A stretch of DNA of 18,668 bases from the NCBI GenBank assembly GCA_946002345.1, contig CAMFZA010000005.1, forward strand, positions 1 to 18,668. Reading direction: 5' to 3'. Both the position numbers and the translations under genes were made by a program. Source of the DNA: an uncultured Phascolarctobacterium sp. GTDB taxonomy: Bacteria; Bacillota; Negativicutes; Acidaminococcales; Acidaminococcaceae. Below, in pieces: positions 5,762 through 13,297 of the stretch (positions are counted from its first letter, which is position 1; every line of letters begins with the position of its first letter). Under the pieces are notes generated by a model, which saw nothing but the letters and a program-made list of their open reading frames with translations, was not told where the DNA came from and searched no databases.

Positions 5762-7301
5762 TATTCTCTTCCTCTCTTGCAATTTCCGGAGGCAACAGCA
5801 CCGTAATGGTGGTGCCCTTGCCTACTTCACTCTCTAAGCGCAGTTCCATATTGTGGCGCAGCGCTATTTGCTTAGCTATGGCCAGTCCCAAACCGCTGCC
5901 ACTCTTGTTCTGCTCATTCCGCGCCTTATAAAATCTGTCGAAGGCATGGGGGACATCCTCCGCCTTCATGCCACAGCCATGATCAATTAGCTGCAGGCGG
6001 TTTCCAGCTAGTACCACTTCGATACTGCTATTTTCCGGTGAAAATTTGATGCTATTGTGCAAAAAAATCATCAGCATTTGGCGCAAGCGGCCATAATCAC
6101 CATTTAGCAAATACAGCTCCTTATCCAGCTTTGCCGTAATTTGCATATCCTTATCCAAGCCCAGACGACGGGAGCCACGCACCGCATCCTGAATAACTGC
6201 ACATAAATTTAGGGGCTCCTTCTCGATGGGAAAATCTGTATTCTGTAAGCGTGATAAATCCAGCAAATCGTTAATCAAGCGCTGCAGGAATAAGCTTTCA
6301 TGATACATCTGCTCATGAAATTCTGCTACCTCCTCCGGTGCTGTTACTACGCCATCTCGCAAAGCCTCCAAGCTACCGCGAATTACCGTCACAGGTGTAC
6401 GCAGCTCATGGGAAATATTGGCGATAAACTCCCGGCGCAGCTTTTCCAGCTTTTGGCTTTCCTCATCTGCCAGCTGCAAGCGCTCTGCCAGCACATCTAG
6501 AGTACGGGCCAACTCTCCCACCTCATCCTTTTGGGTAACATTATTGCGCACATCATAATGCCTTTCTGCAAGCTGCTCGGCATTATCCCGCATTTTATTT
6601 AAGGTACGCGTAAAATGCCAGCTGAGCAGTACACTCAAAATCATGCCCAAGACCAGGGCGGCCACTAGGCTGACCAGCAAAATTTGCAAGCCCTCCCACA
6701 CTGCCTTATTCAAGCCTTGACGAGGAGAATGCAAAAGCACCACAGCCTTGACCTTGCCTTGAGTGTCATAGACAGGCTCGCCAACGGTCAGCATAATATC
6801 ATTGAGCCAAACGTTATACTCTTCGATAGTAAAGCTTTCACCTTCTGCGAAGCACTTTTCCACACGCTCCTTAATATGGTGGGGCAGCTTAGCAAAAGCT
6901 TCTTTAGGGTCCTTGGGTGGCTCCGGCAAGGAAAGATTGTGTTTATCATTATGCTTTTGCCGCCACTGGGCACGCCGTGCCATACGCTCCTTATTCACAT
7001 TCAGATTGCGTTGGCTATCCACCACCCAAACTATTTCCTGATTTAAATTATCAATAAAATTGATAAAATTGCTTTTAGCAATGCCATCCCCATGATGCTG
7101 CTCTAAAAGCGGCAAATTGGAGCTGATAGAAGTAGCAATTCGTTTCGCTTGCACACGCATACTGCGTTGCTTGGTCTCCACTATGTGCTCCTTAAAGAAT
7201 TGGTAAAACACACCTCCAATAATAAGACCAAAAAGCACCAATACGGAAGTGAAGCACAGCATTAGCTTCAAAGCAATTTTATTTTTGAAGGGCCAACTCA
7301 T
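5748..7301 (-). CDS. Membrane sensor histidine kinase
   Basis: The 517-residue protein has a membrane segment near 12-34, an extracytoplasmic sensor region of about 170 residues (35-205), a second segment near 206-228, a HAMP linker (about 229-282), the HisKA H-box with H298 (ISHELRTP), and an HATPase domain with N416 (HNSIKFSP), G1 box around D440 (DHGCGM), F-box (AFDRFYK) and G2 box (GSGLGLAIA, 468-476). All catalytic motifs are intact. The sensor region is rich in basic and His residues (for example HHGDG, RRAQWRQKHNDKH and LPHHIKE) and matches no sensor fold I can name. It overlaps the regulator gene by four bases (ATGA), so the two are translationally coupled. The divergent Spy/CpxP-like gene suggests sensing of envelope state, which is inference. 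Confidence 0.95.
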   Translation of the reverse strand: MSWPFKNKIALKLMLCFTSVLVLFGLIIGGVFYQFFKEHIVETKQRSMRVQAKRIATSISSNLPLLEQHHGDGIAKSNFINFIDNLNQEIVWVVDSQRNLNVNKERMARRAQWRQKHNDKHNLSLPEPPKDPKEAFAKLPHHIKERVEKCFAEGESFTIEEYNVWLNDIMLTVGEPVYDTQGKVKAVVLLHSPRQGLNKAVWEGLQILLVSLVAALVLGMILSVLLSWHFTRTLNKMRDNAEQLAERHYDVRNNVTQKDEVGELARTLDVLAERLQLADEESQKLEKLRREFIANISHELRTPVTVIRGSLEALRDGVVTAPEEVAEFHEQMYHESLFLQRLINDLLDLSRLQNTDFPIEKEPLNLCAVIQDAVRGSRRLGLDKDMQITAKLDKELYLLNGDYGRLRQMLMIFLHNSIKFSPENSSIEVVLAGNRLQLIDHGCGMKAEDVPHAFDRFYKARNEQNKSGSGLGLAIAKQIALRHNMELRLESEVGKGTTITVLLPPEIAREEENNEQA

Positions 7302-7990
7302 GGCTTCACCTCAAAGCGATAGCCCACGCCCCAAATAGTCTTAATATCCCACTTATCATGCTCATACTTGTCCAGCTTCGCACGCAAACGTTTAATGTGA
7401 GAATCCACCGTACGGCTATCCCCAAAATAATCGATTCCCCAAATGCTGTCCAAGAGATTATCGCGACTAAAGACCTTAGTATTGTTTTTGGCCAATGTCC
7501 ATAAAAGCTCGATTTCTTTTTTTGTCAGCGGCACCTCTGTCCCATCGATTTGTACCTCATACTTATCCACGTTAATATACAGATTAGCGATGCTTAAGGT
7601 GTTTTTGCTGGCAGGCTCCTGGGGCTGAATGCGCCGCAGCACAGCCCGCACCCTGGCCATAACCTCGCTGGCAGAAAAAGGCTTGATTACATAATCATCA
7701 GCGCCTATATCGAGGCCCATAATTTTGTCATAATCCTCGCCCCTCGCTGTAATCATAATGATGGGCACCATGGATTGCTGGCGCAGGCGACGACAAACCT
7801 CAAAGCCATCCAGCTTGGGCATCATCACATCCAGCAGTACCATGACGATTTCAGACTCCTGCTGCTGGAACTGCTCCAAGGCCGCAGCTCCATCTAGGGC
7901 GATAACAGGCTCCAAGCCTTCCTTTTTAGCGTAGCTGGAAAGAATCGTTGTAATTTGCTTATTATCATCGGCGATCAAAATCTTCTTCAT
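7298..7990 (-). CDS. OmpR/PhoB-family response regulator
   Basis: The 230-residue protein has a receiver domain with acidic pair D8-D9, phospho-acceptor D54 (LLDVMMP), T81 and K103 (KPF). It is joined to a C-terminal winged-helix DNA-binding domain (about 131-228) with the family's LTKKEIELL, DSRTVDSHIKRLR and GVGYRFE blocks. It should be phosphorylated by the kinase encoded immediately downstream and bind direct repeats at target promoters. The ATG has GAGGTGA seven bases upstream. This is the first gene of the regulator-kinase-dehydrogenase operon. The divergent exported-protein gene is the most obvious candidate target. Confidence 0.95.
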   Translation of the reverse strand: MKKILIADDNKQITTILSSYAKKEGLEPVIALDGAAALEQFQQQESEIVMVLLDVMMPKLDGFEVCRRLRQQSMVPIIMITARGEDYDKIMGLDIGADDYVIKPFSASEVMARVRAVLRRIQPQEPASKNTLSIANLYINVDKYEVQIDGTEVPLTKKEIELLWTLAKNNTKVFSRDNLLDSIWGIDYFGDSRTVDSHIKRLRAKLDKYEHDKWDIKTIWGVGYRFEVKP

Positions 7991-8038
7991 TTTAGCTTCA
8001 CCTCATTCAACCTTATAGCTAAACCCATTGCTGGTTAT

Positions 8039-8047
8039 ATTATAGCA
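8039..8047 (-). promoter_or_regulatory. Extended -10 promoter of the two-component operon
   Basis: On the minus strand TGC-TATAAT forms an extended -10 about 50 bases before the regulator start. Only a poor -35 (TTCAAC at a spacing of 17) is visible, as is common for extended -10 promoters. Confidence 0.55.
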
Positions 8048-8119
8048 TACCACAAAAATGTGTTGAAAATATGACGAAGGCCTAGCTTATTTTTTTACAA
8101 AAAAAAGAGAAAAAATGTC

Positions 8120-8157
8120 TAAAAAAACATAAAAAAGTCATAATCTACCTGTACAAT
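8120..8157 (+). promoter_or_regulatory. Candidate activator site and promoter of the Spy/CpxP-like gene
   Basis: TACAAT (8152-8157) is a plausible -10 without a recognisable -35. Just upstream lie two near-identical blocks, TAAAAAAACA (8120-8129) and TAAAAAAGTCA (8130-8140), spaced by about one helical turn, the usual geometry of OmpR-family sites. The run is A-rich, so chance is possible. The intergenic stretch 8045-8252 otherwise holds A/T runs and a small GGAG-CAAG-CTCC hairpin near 8172-8183. Confidence 0.35.
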
Positions 8158-8252
8158 AAAGACAAATCAAGGGAGCAAGCTCCTAAGAAATCCAGATTAA
8201 CAGCTCTAAATTCTACATTCTAGTATAAATGCAAAACAAGGAGTGACTAAAG

Positions 8253-8867
8253 ATGTTGAACATGAAAAAGATTTTAATCGCCGGTACTGTAATGACTGCC
8301 CTGTGTGCCACTGCTTTTGCAGCAGGCACCGACCAAGCTGATAAGCCCACCATGCGTGAGCGCGTAAACCGCATTTTAAGCGAAAACCGCACTGACTGCC
8401 CTGCACCTGCTGATTGCCAAGGTCCACGCATGGGCAAGCAGCACAGGGACTGGCACAAGCTAAGCCCGGAAAAGCGTGCTGAAATCGAAAAACGCCGCGC
8501 TGACTGGAAAAAAATGACCCCTGAGCAACGCCAAGAAGCAAGAGCAAAATGGCAAAAGGAGCGTCAAGAGCGTCATGACCAAAGAGCCAAGGAGGCCATG
8601 GCCAAGCTTACCCCCGAGCAAAGAGCAGAGGTTGAAGCCTTCATTAAGGAGGATATGGCCCAACGCCAAGCTCGCCATGACAAGCTGCAAAAGATGACTC
8701 CTGAGCAGCGTCAGGCTATTCGAGCAAACCGTCCTCTGAAAGTTAAGGATGGCAAACACTTTAAGCATCATAATGATGGCAAGCACTTCCAAGGCGAAGG
8801 TTTCCGTGGCCAGGGCCCTCGTCCCGATTGCAAGATCGCTATCTGTCCGCCAGCTCCTGCTAAGTAA
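8253..8867 (+). CDS. Exported Spy/CpxP-like repeat protein with His-rich C-terminus
   Basis: The 204-residue protein has a signal peptide (about 1-23, ending AFA-A) and is otherwise highly charged and helical. Four related motifs recur: LSPEKRAE (70-77), MTPEQRQE (88-95), LTPEQRAE (119-126) and MTPEQRQA (148-155), resembling the LTxxQ-type repeats of periplasmic Spy/CpxP proteins. It is longer than Spy or CpxP and ends in a His/Gly-rich segment (166-190: KHFKHHNDGKHF and so on). Cys pairs lie on each side (C49/C55 and C193/C198). AAGGAG lies nine bases before the ATG. The role is probably that of a periplasmic chaperone or metal-responsive regulator of the divergent sensor kinase. This rests on weak family similarity plus context, and a coiled exported protein of other function is possible. 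Confidence 0.8.
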   Translation: MLNMKKILIAGTVMTALCATAFAAGTDQADKPTMRERVNRILSENRTDCPAPADCQGPRMGKQHRDWHKLSPEKRAEIEKRRADWKKMTPEQRQEARAKWQKERQERHDQRAKEAMAKLTPEQRAEVEAFIKEDMAQRQARHDKLQKMTPEQRQAIRANRPLKVKDGKHFKHHNDGKHFQGEGFRGQGPRPDCKIAICPPAPAK

Positions 8868-8956
8868 GCAACAAGCTTTTTCTTTTACTAAACAAGGACC
8901 TACACAATCATAAAGACATAAAACAGCAACAAAAACTTCCTTTCCCCTCTCCCATC

Positions 8957-9006
8957 AAAAAAAGCTCATGGCTACACTGCCTAAATGCAGTGCCCATGAG
9001 CTTTTT
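8957..9006. terminator. Bidirectional Rho-independent terminator
   Basis: AGCTCATGG (8963-8971) pairs with CCATGAGCT (8994-9002), with a second inner stem CACTGC/GCAGTG. A runs precede it and T runs follow it. It separates the convergent Spy/CpxP-like and flippase genes. The bases 8868-8956 show nothing else. Confidence 0.9.
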
Positions 9007-9045
9007 ATTTATTGAGTTAGAAAAGGCAAAATAACAGAAGCTTAC

Positions 9046-10665
9046 TTACTTGAAAAAGCCCAAGCGTTGGCCCACAGCCAAAATTCTTCTGCCAACAAAG
9101 GGAACATTGTCCAAATCCTCCTTGTTCAGACCACCGAAAGCAAGCAAAGCCAAGGCATAGGCTGGCACAGCTGCCACCATGGCGAAAAGCACGCACCACA
9201 TGCCCAGCTGCTCAGTGATACTAAGCACAAGGTATATCACCGCACCCATAACACCGGAAGCAAGGAGGGGCTTCAGCAGGCTTCCCAAGGAAAAAGTAAA
9301 GCCTGTGTACTTATAGATGAAGCCCATATTGATAATAGCCGCTACAGCAAAATCAGCCACTGTCGCCATGGAAGCGCCCTTGATTCCTAAGAAGGGAATA
9401 GCCGTGAGCCACCAGCTCATAACCACCTTGACTAGGCAGGCCAAAATCATATTGATAACTGGGATAGCCGTTTTGCCCAAGCCCTGCAAAATGCCGGTGC
9501 TGATTTGGTGCATACCTAAAAAGAGAATGCCCACGCTCATGGTTTGAATAGCACCTGCAGCGCCGGGAGCATTGTAAATTAAAGCAGCTACCTTTTCTGC
9601 TAAAAAGAAGAGGCCCATAAAGCAGGGGAAGGTAATGATCATGGCCACGCGAAAGGCTAAGCGAATCTTGTCGCGAATGGCATCAAAGCGTTTCAATGCT
9701 TTAGATTCAGAAATGGAAGGCACTAGACTAATGGTCATGGCCGCCGTAAAAATTGTTGCCAAATTGACCAAGGGCACCGCCATACCAGTCAGATAACCAA
9801 AGAGCTCAGTAGCATGGCGCACATCAAAGCCAGCTACCTCCAAGCGCTGGGGCACAATTAACAGGTCAAGATTAGCGCCAATGGGCAGAATCAAGCTGGT
9901 TAGGGAAACAGGCAGAGCCAGCCTAAGTAAACGTTTAATAATGTGACCGGCACTTTCCTCCGGAATGCTATCATCCTGAGCTTCCATTTCCTCATGCAGG
10001 CGGCGCTTTAAGCGGCGATAGAACCACATGAGCACTAAAAGGGCACAGAAGGCACCTGCACCTGCACCCATGCTAGCGCCACCAGCTGCGTAGGCTAGGC
10101 CATAGGGCATAAACAAATCCGCAAACACCAGCATGGTGATAACACGCACCAGCTGCTCCACAACCTCGCTGGTGGCCGTAGGTGTCATAATCTGCCAGCC
10201 TTGCAAGTAACCGCGGAAGCTGGCTAAAAAGGTAACAAAGAACACCGCCGGCGCCAAAGCAATAATGGAATAATAGGCTCTGGCATCACGAATGATGTGT
10301 TGATTAATTAAGAAATCAGCCCCAAACAACAATGCTGAGGAAAAAATAAGTCCCGACACTAGGAGCAGGCGTAGGGATACATTAAATACCCTCTTCGCTC
10401 CCCGATAGTCCTTGTTGGCCAGCTTTTCCGAGGTAATAATGGAAATAGCCACGGGCACCCCGGCCGAGGATACAGTAATGGCCATCAGGTAAATCGGAAA
10501 GCCCATTTGGTATAGGCCGATGCCCTCACCACCCAATACCCGGGAAAGAATAATCCAGTTCAAGGAGCCAATGACCTTGACAATAATACTGGAAATGGTC
10601 AAAATCATGGTACCCTTTAAGAATTTGCTGTTATTACTATTAGAATTCTGTTGCTCTGCGCTCAT
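9046..10665 (-). CDS. SpoVB/YtgP-type MOP-superfamily flippase (polysaccharide biosynthesis protein)
   Basis: The 539-residue integral membrane protein has about fourteen hydrophobic segments and the typical MATE-like arrangement. The block FRGYLQGWQIMTPTA (150-164), followed by VVEQLVRV, is characteristic of the SpoVB/YtgP branch, whose members flip lipid-linked cell-wall or polysaccharide precursors; YtgP is a lipid II flippase in Bacillus subtilis. A charged cytoplasmic loop lies near 216-245. The start ATG has AAGGCGG five bases upstream. The gene is alone, between a bidirectional terminator and its own promoter. It could serve peptidoglycan or surface polysaccharide export; no neighbouring glycan gene helps decide. 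Confidence 0.9.
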   Translation of the reverse strand: MSAEQQNSNSNNSKFLKGTMILTISSIIVKVIGSLNWIILSRVLGGEGIGLYQMGFPIYLMAITVSSAGVPVAISIITSEKLANKDYRGAKRVFNVSLRLLLVSGLIFSSALLFGADFLINQHIIRDARAYYSIIALAPAVFFVTFLASFRGYLQGWQIMTPTATSEVVEQLVRVITMLVFADLFMPYGLAYAAGGASMGAGAGAFCALLVLMWFYRRLKRRLHEEMEAQDDSIPEESAGHIIKRLLRLALPVSLTSLILPIGANLDLLIVPQRLEVAGFDVRHATELFGYLTGMAVPLVNLATIFTAAMTISLVPSISESKALKRFDAIRDKIRLAFRVAMIITFPCFMGLFFLAEKVAALIYNAPGAAGAIQTMSVGILFLGMHQISTGILQGLGKTAIPVINMILACLVKVVMSWWLTAIPFLGIKGASMATVADFAVAAIINMGFIYKYTGFTFSLGSLLKPLLASGVMGAVIYLVLSITEQLGMWCVLFAMVAAVPAYALALLAFGGLNKEDLDNVPFVGRRILAVGQRLGFFK

Positions 10666-10703
10666 ACAATCCGCCTTATATCTGAAAATAGTTGTACAGT
10701 ATA

Positions 10704-10732
10704 ATTATCCTCTTTTCCGCTCCATTTTACAA
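10704..10732 (-). promoter_or_regulatory. Candidate promoter of the flippase gene
   Basis: On the minus strand TTGTAA (10727-10732) and GATAAT (10704-10709) are 17 bases apart, about 40 bases before the start codon. An overlapping TATACT could serve as an alternative -10. Confidence 0.45.
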
Positions 10733-10906
10733 GCTATTTAACACAAAATTCATAAATAGTCAGTCCTTTTTCTCTTGAATAATCCTCCCATTGTGTTAAA
10801 ATTGAGGTATGGGCTGTGGTATTGAAAGCCCTTGTCATGTCCCTATCCTTTGCTAAGAATATGTCTTTAATGTTTATTTATGAAAATCAGTAATAAAGAA
10901 CAATTA

Positions 10907-10935
10907 TTGACAAACTTAGTAGGATATGCTATGAT
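10907..10935 (+). promoter_or_regulatory. Rubrerythrin promoter
   Basis: A perfect TTGACA (10907-10912) and TATGAT (10930-10935) are 17 bases apart, about 80 bases before the rubrerythrin ATG. An imperfect inverted repeat (GTAATAA ... TTATTGAC) runs into the -35 and could be an operator, but it does not match the PerR consensus. A weaker possible promoter (TTGAAT-N16-TAAAAT) lies further upstream near 10774-10801. Confidence 0.8.
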
Positions 10936-10950
10936 ATGGGTGTCAAGGAA

Positions 10951-10967
10951 GTGCTTACTTGAAGCAC
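10951..10967 (+). repeat. Leader hairpin before rubrerythrin
   Basis: GTGCTT-ACTTG-AAGCAC is a perfect six-base-pair stem near the 5' end of the predicted rubrerythrin transcript. No T tract follows, so it may stabilise the mRNA rather than terminate it. Confidence 0.5.
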
Positions 10968-11015
10968 CGAAGATGCTTATCCATAATAAAATTATATAAT
11001 TTGGAGGGAATTACA

Positions 11016-11561
11016 ATGAAAAAATTCGTTTGTCAAGTTTGTGGTTACGTTTATGAAGGCGAAGCTGCTCCGGCTGCTTGCCCCCAATGCAAGGCTCCTG
11101 CTAGCAAATTCACCGAAATGAAGGGTGAAATGACTTGGGCTTGCGAGCACGTTGTAGGCGTTGCTTCTGACGTTCCTGAAGATATCAAAGCTGACCTGCG
11201 CGCTAACTTCAATGGCGAATGCTCCGAAGTTGGTATGTACCTGGCTATGGCTCGCGTTGCTCATCGCGAAGGCTATCCGGAAATCGGCCTGTACTGGGAA
11301 AAAGCTGCTTACGAAGAAGCAGAACATGCTGCTAAATTCGCAGAACTGCTGGGCGAAGTTGTTACCGACTCCACCGAAAAGAATCTAGCTATGCGTGTAG
11401 AAGCTGAAAACGGCGCTACCGCTGGCAAGAACGATCTGGCTAAACGCGCTAAGGCTCTGGGCCTGGACGCTATCCATGACACCGTTCATGAAATGGGCCG
11501 CGACGAAGCTCGCCATGGCAAAGCTTTTGCTGGCCTGCTGAAGAGATATTTCGGCAAATAA
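11016..11561 (+). CDS. rbr: Rubrerythrin with N-terminal rubredoxin domain (reverse rubrerythrin type)
   Basis: The 181-residue protein starts with a rubredoxin-like iron site (C6-x2-C9 and C22-x2-C25), followed by a four-helix ferritin-like diiron domain. Ligand candidates are E68 and E71 (GECSEVG), E101-x2-H104 (EEAEH) and E164-x2-H167 (DEARH). This order is the reverse of classical rubrerythrin and is common in anaerobes, where the enzyme reduces hydrogen peroxide with electrons from NADH or rubredoxin pathways in the cytoplasm. The ATG at 11016 has GGAGG eight bases upstream; an earlier in-frame TTG has no such site. Codon use is more uniform than in neighbours (mostly GCT, GAA and CTG), suggesting high expression. 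It is a single-gene unit with a strong promoter and terminator. Confidence 0.95.
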   Translation: MKKFVCQVCGYVYEGEAAPAACPQCKAPASKFTEMKGEMTWACEHVVGVASDVPEDIKADLRANFNGECSEVGMYLAMARVAHREGYPEIGLYWEKAAYEEAEHAAKFAELLGEVVTDSTEKNLAMRVEAENGATAGKNDLAKRAKALGLDAIHDTVHEMGRDEARHGKAFAGLLKRYFGK

Positions 11562-11580
11562 TTTAAGCTTGACTTAAGCT

Positions 11581-11614
11581 AACCCCGCTCTACCAAGAGC
11601 GGGGTTTTATTTTT
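11581..11614 (+). terminator. Rubrerythrin terminator
   Basis: AACCCCGCTC (11581-11590) and GAGCGGGGTT (11597-11606) form a perfect ten-base-pair stem around TACCAA, followed by a T-rich tail. Confidence 0.95.
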
Positions 11615-11660
11615 GCCAAGCGTCATCCAGATAGCCTACCTAACTAAACATAACATCGAC

Positions 11661-11753
11661 TTATGCACCTACTTATGCACACTGTGGATAACTTTTCCCA
11701 ATAGTTGTGGATAAATAGGTGCTTTTGTGTATAAAAAGGTCTACTTATCCACA
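11661..11753. other. DnaA-box cluster
   Basis: Sites matching the DnaA box TTATNCACA occur at 11673-11681 (TTATGCACA), 11683-11691 and 11706-11714 (TGTGGATAA, reverse orientation) and 11745-11753 (TTATCCACA); 11661-11669 (TTATGCACC) misses by one base. Two boxes form a head-to-head palindrome separated by a single base. The cluster lies in the gene-free stretch between the rubrerythrin terminator and the haem-operon terminator. It could be a DnaA-titrating or regulatory cluster, as known outside oriC in Bacillus subtilis, or part of a replication origin. No dnaA or dnaN gene is nearby and no clear unwinding region was recognised. Confidence 0.8.
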
Positions 11754-11776
11754 ACCTAGCAAAGTTATCTGTGAGC

Positions 11777-11809
11777 AAAACAAAAACCTCCCCACTTTTA
11801 GTGGAGAGG
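11777..11809 (-). terminator. Terminator of the haem operon
   Basis: On the minus strand CCTC-T-CCACT and AGTGG-G-GAGG form a stem with one mismatch around a short A loop (11787-11809), followed by TTTTTGTTTT. It lies about 20 bases after the hemL stop. Confidence 0.88.
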
Positions 11810-11829
11810 CTGTATATAAAGATATTCTT

Positions 11830-13137
11830 TTATGCTTTATAACCGCGAGCTTCGGCCACCTTAGCAAAGGCAACGGCAGCGGCGTCAATGGTTTTTTGAA
11901 TATCCTCAGGGCTATGTGCCAAGGACAAAAAGTTTGTCTCAAACTGGCTGGGCGGCAGATAAATGCCCTGCTCCAGCATGGAGTGGAAGTAGATTTTGAA
12001 GGCCTCCAAATCACTGGCAGCAGCACTATCAAAATCCGTAACAGGCTTGTCATTAAAGAAGACGGTGAACATGCTGCCTAAACGATGCACCTGTACGGGT
12101 ACCCCAGCCTTAGCTGCTGCTCGCTCCAAGCCGCCGGCTAAAATAGCGGTCATGCTCTCCAGCTTTTCGCAAACCTTATTTTCTTCCATATAGGTCAGAG
12201 CTGCAATACCGGCAGCCATGGCCAGCGGATTACCGCTCAAGGTGCCAGCCTGATACATGGGACCGGCCGGGGAAACCTTTTGCATGATTTCCAGCTTGCC
12301 GCCATAGGCAGCCACCGGCAGACCACCGCCGATAACCTTACCCAGGCAGGTAATATCCGGGTCCACATCATAGAGGGATTGGCTGCCTCCCTGAGCGCTA
12401 CGGAAGCCGCTCATTACCTCGTCACAGATAACTAGTGCGCCATATTTTCTCGTCAGCGCGCGAATGCCCTCCAAATAGCCTTCCTTAGGCAGTACCAAGC
12501 CCATATTGCCAGGAGTGGGCTCCATGATTACTGCAGCGATTTTCTCCCCACGCTCAGCAAAAACCTTTTCCAGCGCAGGCAAATCGTTAAAGGGCACAGT
12601 GATGGTTGTGGAAGCCACAGCCTTGGGCACGCCGGGGCTATCGGGTACACCAAAGGTGGTAGCGCCACTGCCAGCCTTTACCAGCAGGCTGTCATGGTGA
12701 CCATGGTAGCAGCCGATAAATTTCACGATGCAGTCGCGACCGGTGTAAGCACGAGCCAAGCGCAAAGCGCTCATGGTAGCCTCGGTGCCGCTGTTAACCA
12801 TACGCACCTGGTCCATGGAGGGAACTAAACGGCAGACTAATTTGGCTAATTCAGTTTCAGCCAAGGTAGGAGCACCGTAGGAGGTACCCTTTTCTGCGGC
12901 GGCCTTAATGGCCTCAGTTACGCAGTCAGGCACATGACCCATCAGCAAGGGCCCATAGCTTAAAACATAGTCGATATATTCATTGCCATCAATATCATAG
13001 ATTTTGCTGCCCTTGCCACCGGCAATGAAGGGAGGTACCCCGCCCACACTGCGGAAGGAACGCACAGGGCTGTTGACACCGCCGGGGATGTACTTGCGTG
13101 CTTCCTCAAAGGCGGCAGTAGATTTATCGTGATTCAT
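11830..13137 (-). CDS. hemL: Glutamate-1-semialdehyde 2,1-aminomutase
   Basis: This 435-residue PLP enzyme converts glutamate-1-semialdehyde into 5-aminolevulinate, the second step of the C5 pathway whose first step is HemA in the same operon. Visible features are NSGTEA (115-120), the CDEVMSGFR block with D239, and the PLP-binding K267 ([10 protein letters not shown]). Length fits the family (about 430). The ATG at 13137 is used because AAAGGA precedes it by seven bases; the frame extends further upstream but without such a site. It is the last gene of the operon, 160 bases after hemB with a palindromic repeat pair in between, and it ends just before the operon terminator. Confidence 0.97.
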   Translation of the reverse strand: MNHDKSTAAFEEARKYIPGGVNSPVRSFRSVGGVPPFIAGGKGSKIYDIDGNEYIDYVLSYGPLLMGHVPDCVTEAIKAAAEKGTSYGAPTLAETELAKLVCRLVPSMDQVRMVNSGTEATMSALRLARAYTGRDCIVKFIGCYHGHHDSLLVKAGSGATTFGVPDSPGVPKAVASTTITVPFNDLPALEKVFAERGEKIAAVIMEPTPGNMGLVLPKEGYLEGIRALTRKYGALVICDEVMSGFRSAQGGSQSLYDVDPDITCLGKVIGGGLPVAAYGGKLEIMQKVSPAGPMYQAGTLSGNPLAMAAGIAALTYMEENKVCEKLESMTAILAGGLERAAAKAGVPVQVHRLGSMFTVFFNDKPVTDFDSAAASDLEAFKIYFHSMLEQGIYLPPSQFETNFLSLAHSPEDIQKTIDAAAVAFAKVAEARGYKA

Positions 13138-13162
13138 AACACTAGTCCTTTCTTTATCAATA

Positions 13163-13287
13163 CTCCCTCCGCCTCGCAAGCTCGGCACCTCCCTCTAAGA
13201 GGGAGGACAATATATAGCCATTTGCCATGCTTTGTGCTCCCTCTCAGAGGGAGCTGTCAGCGAGTTTACGAGCTGACTGAGGGAGAT
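13163..13287. repeat. Two inverted copies of a palindromic repeat between hemB and hemL
   Basis: Copy one (13163-13206) contains CCTCCCTCT-A-AGAGGGAGG (13188-13206). Copy two (13236-13287) contains GCTCCCTCT-C-AGAGGGAGC (13236-13254), a GTCAGC/GCTGAC stem and a closing GAGGGAG. The reverse complement of copy two lines up with copy one from CTCCCTC to the hairpin, so these are two members of one repeat family facing each other across about 29 AT-rich bases. Similar GAGGGAGC hairpin repeats are, from memory, scattered in gut Firmicute genomes. In the transcript they would form strong structures. Confidence 0.8.
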
Positions 13288-13297
13288 TATGCCAGTC

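Noticed and set aside
10810..10857. Tiny frame beginning at an ATG after TTGAGGT (about 15 codons)
   Set aside because: The Shine-Dalgarno-like GAGGT abuts the ATG with no spacing, and the peptide shows no features.
10887..10912. PerR box in front of rubrerythrin
   Set aside because: The imperfect inverted repeat overlaps the -35 but does not match the PerR consensus well enough.
13138..13188. Longer N-terminus for hemL
   Set aside because: The upstream extension runs into the palindromic repeat and lacks a ribosome site; the ATG at 13137 has a good one and gives the family length.
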